Shown piece by piece: positions 62,384 through 64,000 of a stretch of 64,000 nucleotides of DNA. The notes beneath the pieces were generated by a model that was given only the letters and a program-made list of their open reading frames with translations, made no database searches and had not been told where the DNA came from. The stretch spans positions 1 to 64,000 of the forward strand of contig CAZGQM010000006.1 of NCBI GenBank assembly GCA_964528055.1. Reading direction: 5' to 3'. A program made the position numbers and the translations under genes. Within the stretch, counting starts at the first letter, position 1. Every line of letters starts with the position of its first letter. Source of the DNA: Geoanaerobacter sp964528055. Its GTDB lineage: Bacteria; Desulfobacterota; Desulfuromonadia; Geobacterales; DSM-12255.

Positions 62384-63369
62384 TGCTAAAATACCTCATC
62401 AAGCGCCTCCTGACACTCATCCCGCTTCTCATTGGGATAACTCTCATCACCTTTACCGTGATCCATCTAGCCCCGGGCGCTCCTGTGGATATGCAGCTCG
62501 ACATGAGCCCAAAGATGTCTGCGGAGAGCAGAGAGCGGCTCAGGAAATTCTACGGCCTGGACCAACCGCTCCATATCCAGTATGTGAACTGGCTCGGAAG
62601 AATGGCACAACTCGATTTCGGTCGTTCATTTTCTCCGGATAATCGGCCTGTGCTTGACAAGATTAAAGAACGGCTTCCGGTGACCATTTCACTTAACATG
62701 ATCGCCCTTGTCATCGAGTTCGGCCTGGCAATACCGATAGGCATCCTTGCCGCGGTTCACCGCAATTCACTGCTGGATAAGGGGATAACCGTCTTCGTCT
62801 TTCTCGGTTTTGCCGTTCCGACCTTCTGGCTGGCACTTCTGCTGATGCAGCTTTTCGGAGTGAAGCTGGGATGGCTGCCCATATCAGGGCTTCATTCTCT
62901 GGGAAGTGACCAGTGGGGGTTTATGCAGCGTACCTGGGATCTGGCAAAGCACCTCATGCTTCCTATTGCAGTTGCATCCTTCGGAAGTCTGGCAGGGCTG
63001 TCTCGATTCATGCGCTCAACAATGCTTGAAGTGATTAGGCAGGACTACATAACCACTGCCCGTGCCAAGGGGCTCCCCGAGCGAACCGTCATCTTCGGAC
63101 ATGCCCTGCGCAATGCCCTTCTTCCGGTTATAACCCTGCTTGGTTTTTCGTTGCCCGGTCTGATCGGAGGGAGTGTGATTTTTGAAACCATCTTCGCCAT
63201 ACCAGGTATGGGTCAGCTGTTCTATATGGGGGTGATGGCCAGGGACTACCCGCTTGTGATGGGTATACTGGTTATCGGGGCAGGGCTTACACTTGTGGGA
63301 AACCTGCTGGCAGACATTTGCTACGCAATTGCCGACCCTCGCATAAGAACCGGCAATACGCTGTCATAA
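62383..63369 (+). CDS. ABC transporter permease, DppB/OppB type
   Basis: This 328-residue permease has six spans. It starts MLKYLIKRLLTLIPLLIGITLITF, and the EAA region reads DYITTARAKGLPERTVIFGHALRNALLPVIT. The ATG shares a base with the binding-protein stop (TGATG); a longer form from 62350 is rejected. A DppC-type second permease and DppD/F ATPases normally follow, yet the next gene is on the other strand. The missing partners must be elsewhere, or this is an incomplete system. Confidence 0.93.
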   Translation: MLKYLIKRLLTLIPLLIGITLITFTVIHLAPGAPVDMQLDMSPKMSAESRERLRKFYGLDQPLHIQYVNWLGRMAQLDFGRSFSPDNRPVLDKIKERLPVTISLNMIALVIEFGLAIPIGILAAVHRNSLLDKGITVFVFLGFAVPTFWLALLLMQLFGVKLGWLPISGLHSLGSDQWGFMQRTWDLAKHLMLPIAVASFGSLAGLSRFMRSTMLEVIRQDYITTARAKGLPERTVIFGHALRNALLPVITLLGFSLPGLIGGSVIFETIFAIPGMGQLFYMGVMARDYPLVMGILVIGAGLTLVGNLLADICYAIADPRIRTGNTLS

Positions 63370-63387
63370 CAACGGTATGTGTTGAAT

Positions 63388-63627
63388 CTACTCTTCAGCA
63401 TCCAATGGAATGACCTTGTGTTTACCCAGAAGAGACCGACGTCGCTCCTGCCCCCTGTAGAGGTATTTCCTTGCAGTACACTCGCCACGCACTGCCACTT
63501 CCGGGATCTTGATCCAGCCGTCGCTACGCCTGAAGGCCACAACCTCGCCTGAGGATATACAGGCTTCAAGGTGATCTTCTTCGATGAACCGTTCCGTTCC
63601 CATGCTGTCAAGTATCTGGATATACAT
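63388..63627 (-). CDS. Small protein with FRRSDGW motif
   Basis: This 79-residue soluble protein reads MYIQILDSMGTERFIEEDHLEACISSGEVVAFRRSDGWIKI at the front (two blocks of under 20 residues) and ends with a basic segment and PLDAEE. Short proteins with an AFRRSDGW core occur repeatedly in Geobacter-type genomes, and I know no function. The ATG at 63627 has GAGG 7 nt upstream and a strong promoter upstream supports a real gene. It is convergent with the ABC permease gene, with 18 nt between stops. Confidence 0.8.
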   Translation of the reverse strand: MYIQILDSMGTERFIEEDHLEACISSGEVVAFRRSDGWIKIPEVAVRGECTARKYLYRGQERRRSLLGKHKVIPLDAEE

Positions 63628-63667
63628 GGAGACACCTCGTTCATCATATATCTACCTATCATGACTA

Positions 63668-63695
63668 AGTATAGATACTGCAAATTCTCTGTCAA
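63668..63695 (-). promoter_or_regulatory. Sigma70-type promoter of the small FRRSDGW gene
   Basis: A perfect TTGACA (63690-63695), 16 bp, TATACT (63668-63673; 5/6). The start is about 35 nt before the ATG. Confidence 0.7.
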
Positions 63696-63707
63696 ACAAA
63701 TCAGGGG

Positions 63708-64000
63708 TCAGAGATGAGGGACCGTGCGGGAACCTAGGAATTCCAAGGTCTTCTGGGCCTGATCGAGCCCCTGCTCGGCAGCCTTTTGGAACCATCCCAG
63801 TGCTTCGATCTTGTTCTGCTTGACACCGTAACCGTTGTAGTACATAAGCCCCAGATGGAACTGGGACTGGTCAAGACCCAGCTCGGCAGCCTTCCTATAC
63901 CATTTAAAGGCCTCCTTCCGATCCTGCTTTACCCCTTCACCTTTGTCATACATCTGACCAAGGATAAACTGTGCTTCGGCAGAACCCTGATCGGCAGCCA
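63708..64000 (-). CDS. Sel1-repeat protein, 5' end outside the window
   Basis: The frame is open to the window edge at 64000 and stops at 63708. It shows two full Sel1 repeats and the end of a third (AADQGSAEAQFILGQMYDKG; AFKWYRKAAELGLDQSQFHLGLMYYNGYG; ALGWFQKAAEQGLDQAQ). Sel1 repeats are helix pairs for protein contact. The ATG at 63953 is inside the repeat run and is not the start. Signal peptide and full length cannot be seen. Confidence 0.85.
   Translation of the reverse strand, partial: AADQGSAEAQFILGQMYDKGEGVKQDRKEAFKWYRKAAELGLDQSQFHLGLMYYNGYGVKQNKIEALGWFQKAAEQGLDQAQKTLEFLGSRTVPHL

Noticed and set aside
63321..63695. 124-codon minus-strand frame overlapping the small FRRSDGW gene
   Set aside because: It overlaps the permease gene end, starts within the promoter, and lacks a ribosome-binding site; the 79-codon frame has both signals.
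1..64000. CRISPR arrays, insertion sequences, prophage genes and c-di-GMP riboswitches
   Set aside because: I looked for regular repeats, transposase motifs and the conserved riboswitch core by eye and found none; a covariance-model search could still find a diverged riboswitch.

Overview
The window looks like a chromosome segment from a Geobacter-like member of the Desulfuromonadota (Geobacterales). This rests on three things read from the sequence. One is the order thrS-infC-rpmI-rplT-pheS-pheT-ihfA-merR. The second is a pilB-pilT-pilC-pilS-pilR-pilA set that ends in a very short PilA-N pilin followed by a separate PilA-C-type protein, the split-pilin arrangement known from Geobacter. The third is a densely packed, low-redundancy gene style. 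Almost everything is on the minus strand, so the narrative order below runs from high to low coordinates within each block. No species is claimed.

Region 1 (1-7.7 kb) is a translation operon. It is led by tRNA-Val and a good sigma70-type promoter and runs thrS, infC (with a rare ATA start), rpmI, rplT, a strong terminator-like attenuator, pheS, pheT, ihfA, a MerR-type regulator, and finally tRNA-Pro. Region 2 (7.7-23.7 kb) is a surface-polysaccharide locus. It holds Wzm/Wzt-type ABC export, a UbiA-type prenyl-phosphate phosphoribosyltransferase-like enzyme, three GT4 glycosyltransferases, one GT9, a GDP-mannose dehydratase, an SDR, two radical SAM/B12-type enzymes, a methyltransferase, and a fused CDP-ribitol-type cytidylyltransferase/reductase next to a CDP-alcohol phosphotransferase. 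The glycosyltransferase core (about 12-16 kb) looks markedly AT-rich. Region 3 (23.7-28.1 kb) holds a second ABC exporter (ATPase and permease), a membrane-anchored TPR protein with a pseudopilin-like tail, and a TMTC-like multi-spanning glycosyltransferase with TPRs.

Region 4 (28.1-36.2 kb) is the type IV pilus locus: pilA-N and pilA-C under a clear sigma54 promoter with an upstream TGTCAC/GTGACA repeat cluster, then the PilR/PilS two-component system, PilC, PilT and PilB. Region 5 (36.5-43.7 kb) has a DUF2723 membrane protein, a flippase-like LPG-synthase-type protein, ribF, tatC and rnr. Region 6 (43.8-52.8 kb) has a soluble lytic transglycosylase, a BioD/DRTGG-type P-loop protein, a DUF4139 protein, two TPM-domain proteins, an HD-GYP protein and lgt.

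Region 7 (52.8-58.8 kb) is a partner-switching module: an anti-sigma-type kinase, a STAS protein, a 1080-residue sodium/solute-symporter-GAF-SpoIIE phosphatase fusion, a small membrane protein, and an APH-like/P-loop kinase fusion. Region 8 (59-64 kb) has a TPR lipoprotein, a dipeptide/nickel-type ABC binding lipoprotein, a single permease without its usual partners, a small Trp/Arg-motif protein and the end of a Sel1-repeat protein. I saw no CRISPR array, insertion sequence or phage gene. The best candidates for under-described biology are the CDP-ribitol/phosphotransferase/phosphoribosyl polysaccharide chemistry, the transporter-phosphatase fusion with its partner-switch proteins, and the pilin-adjacent TMTC-like glycosyltransferase and exporter group.
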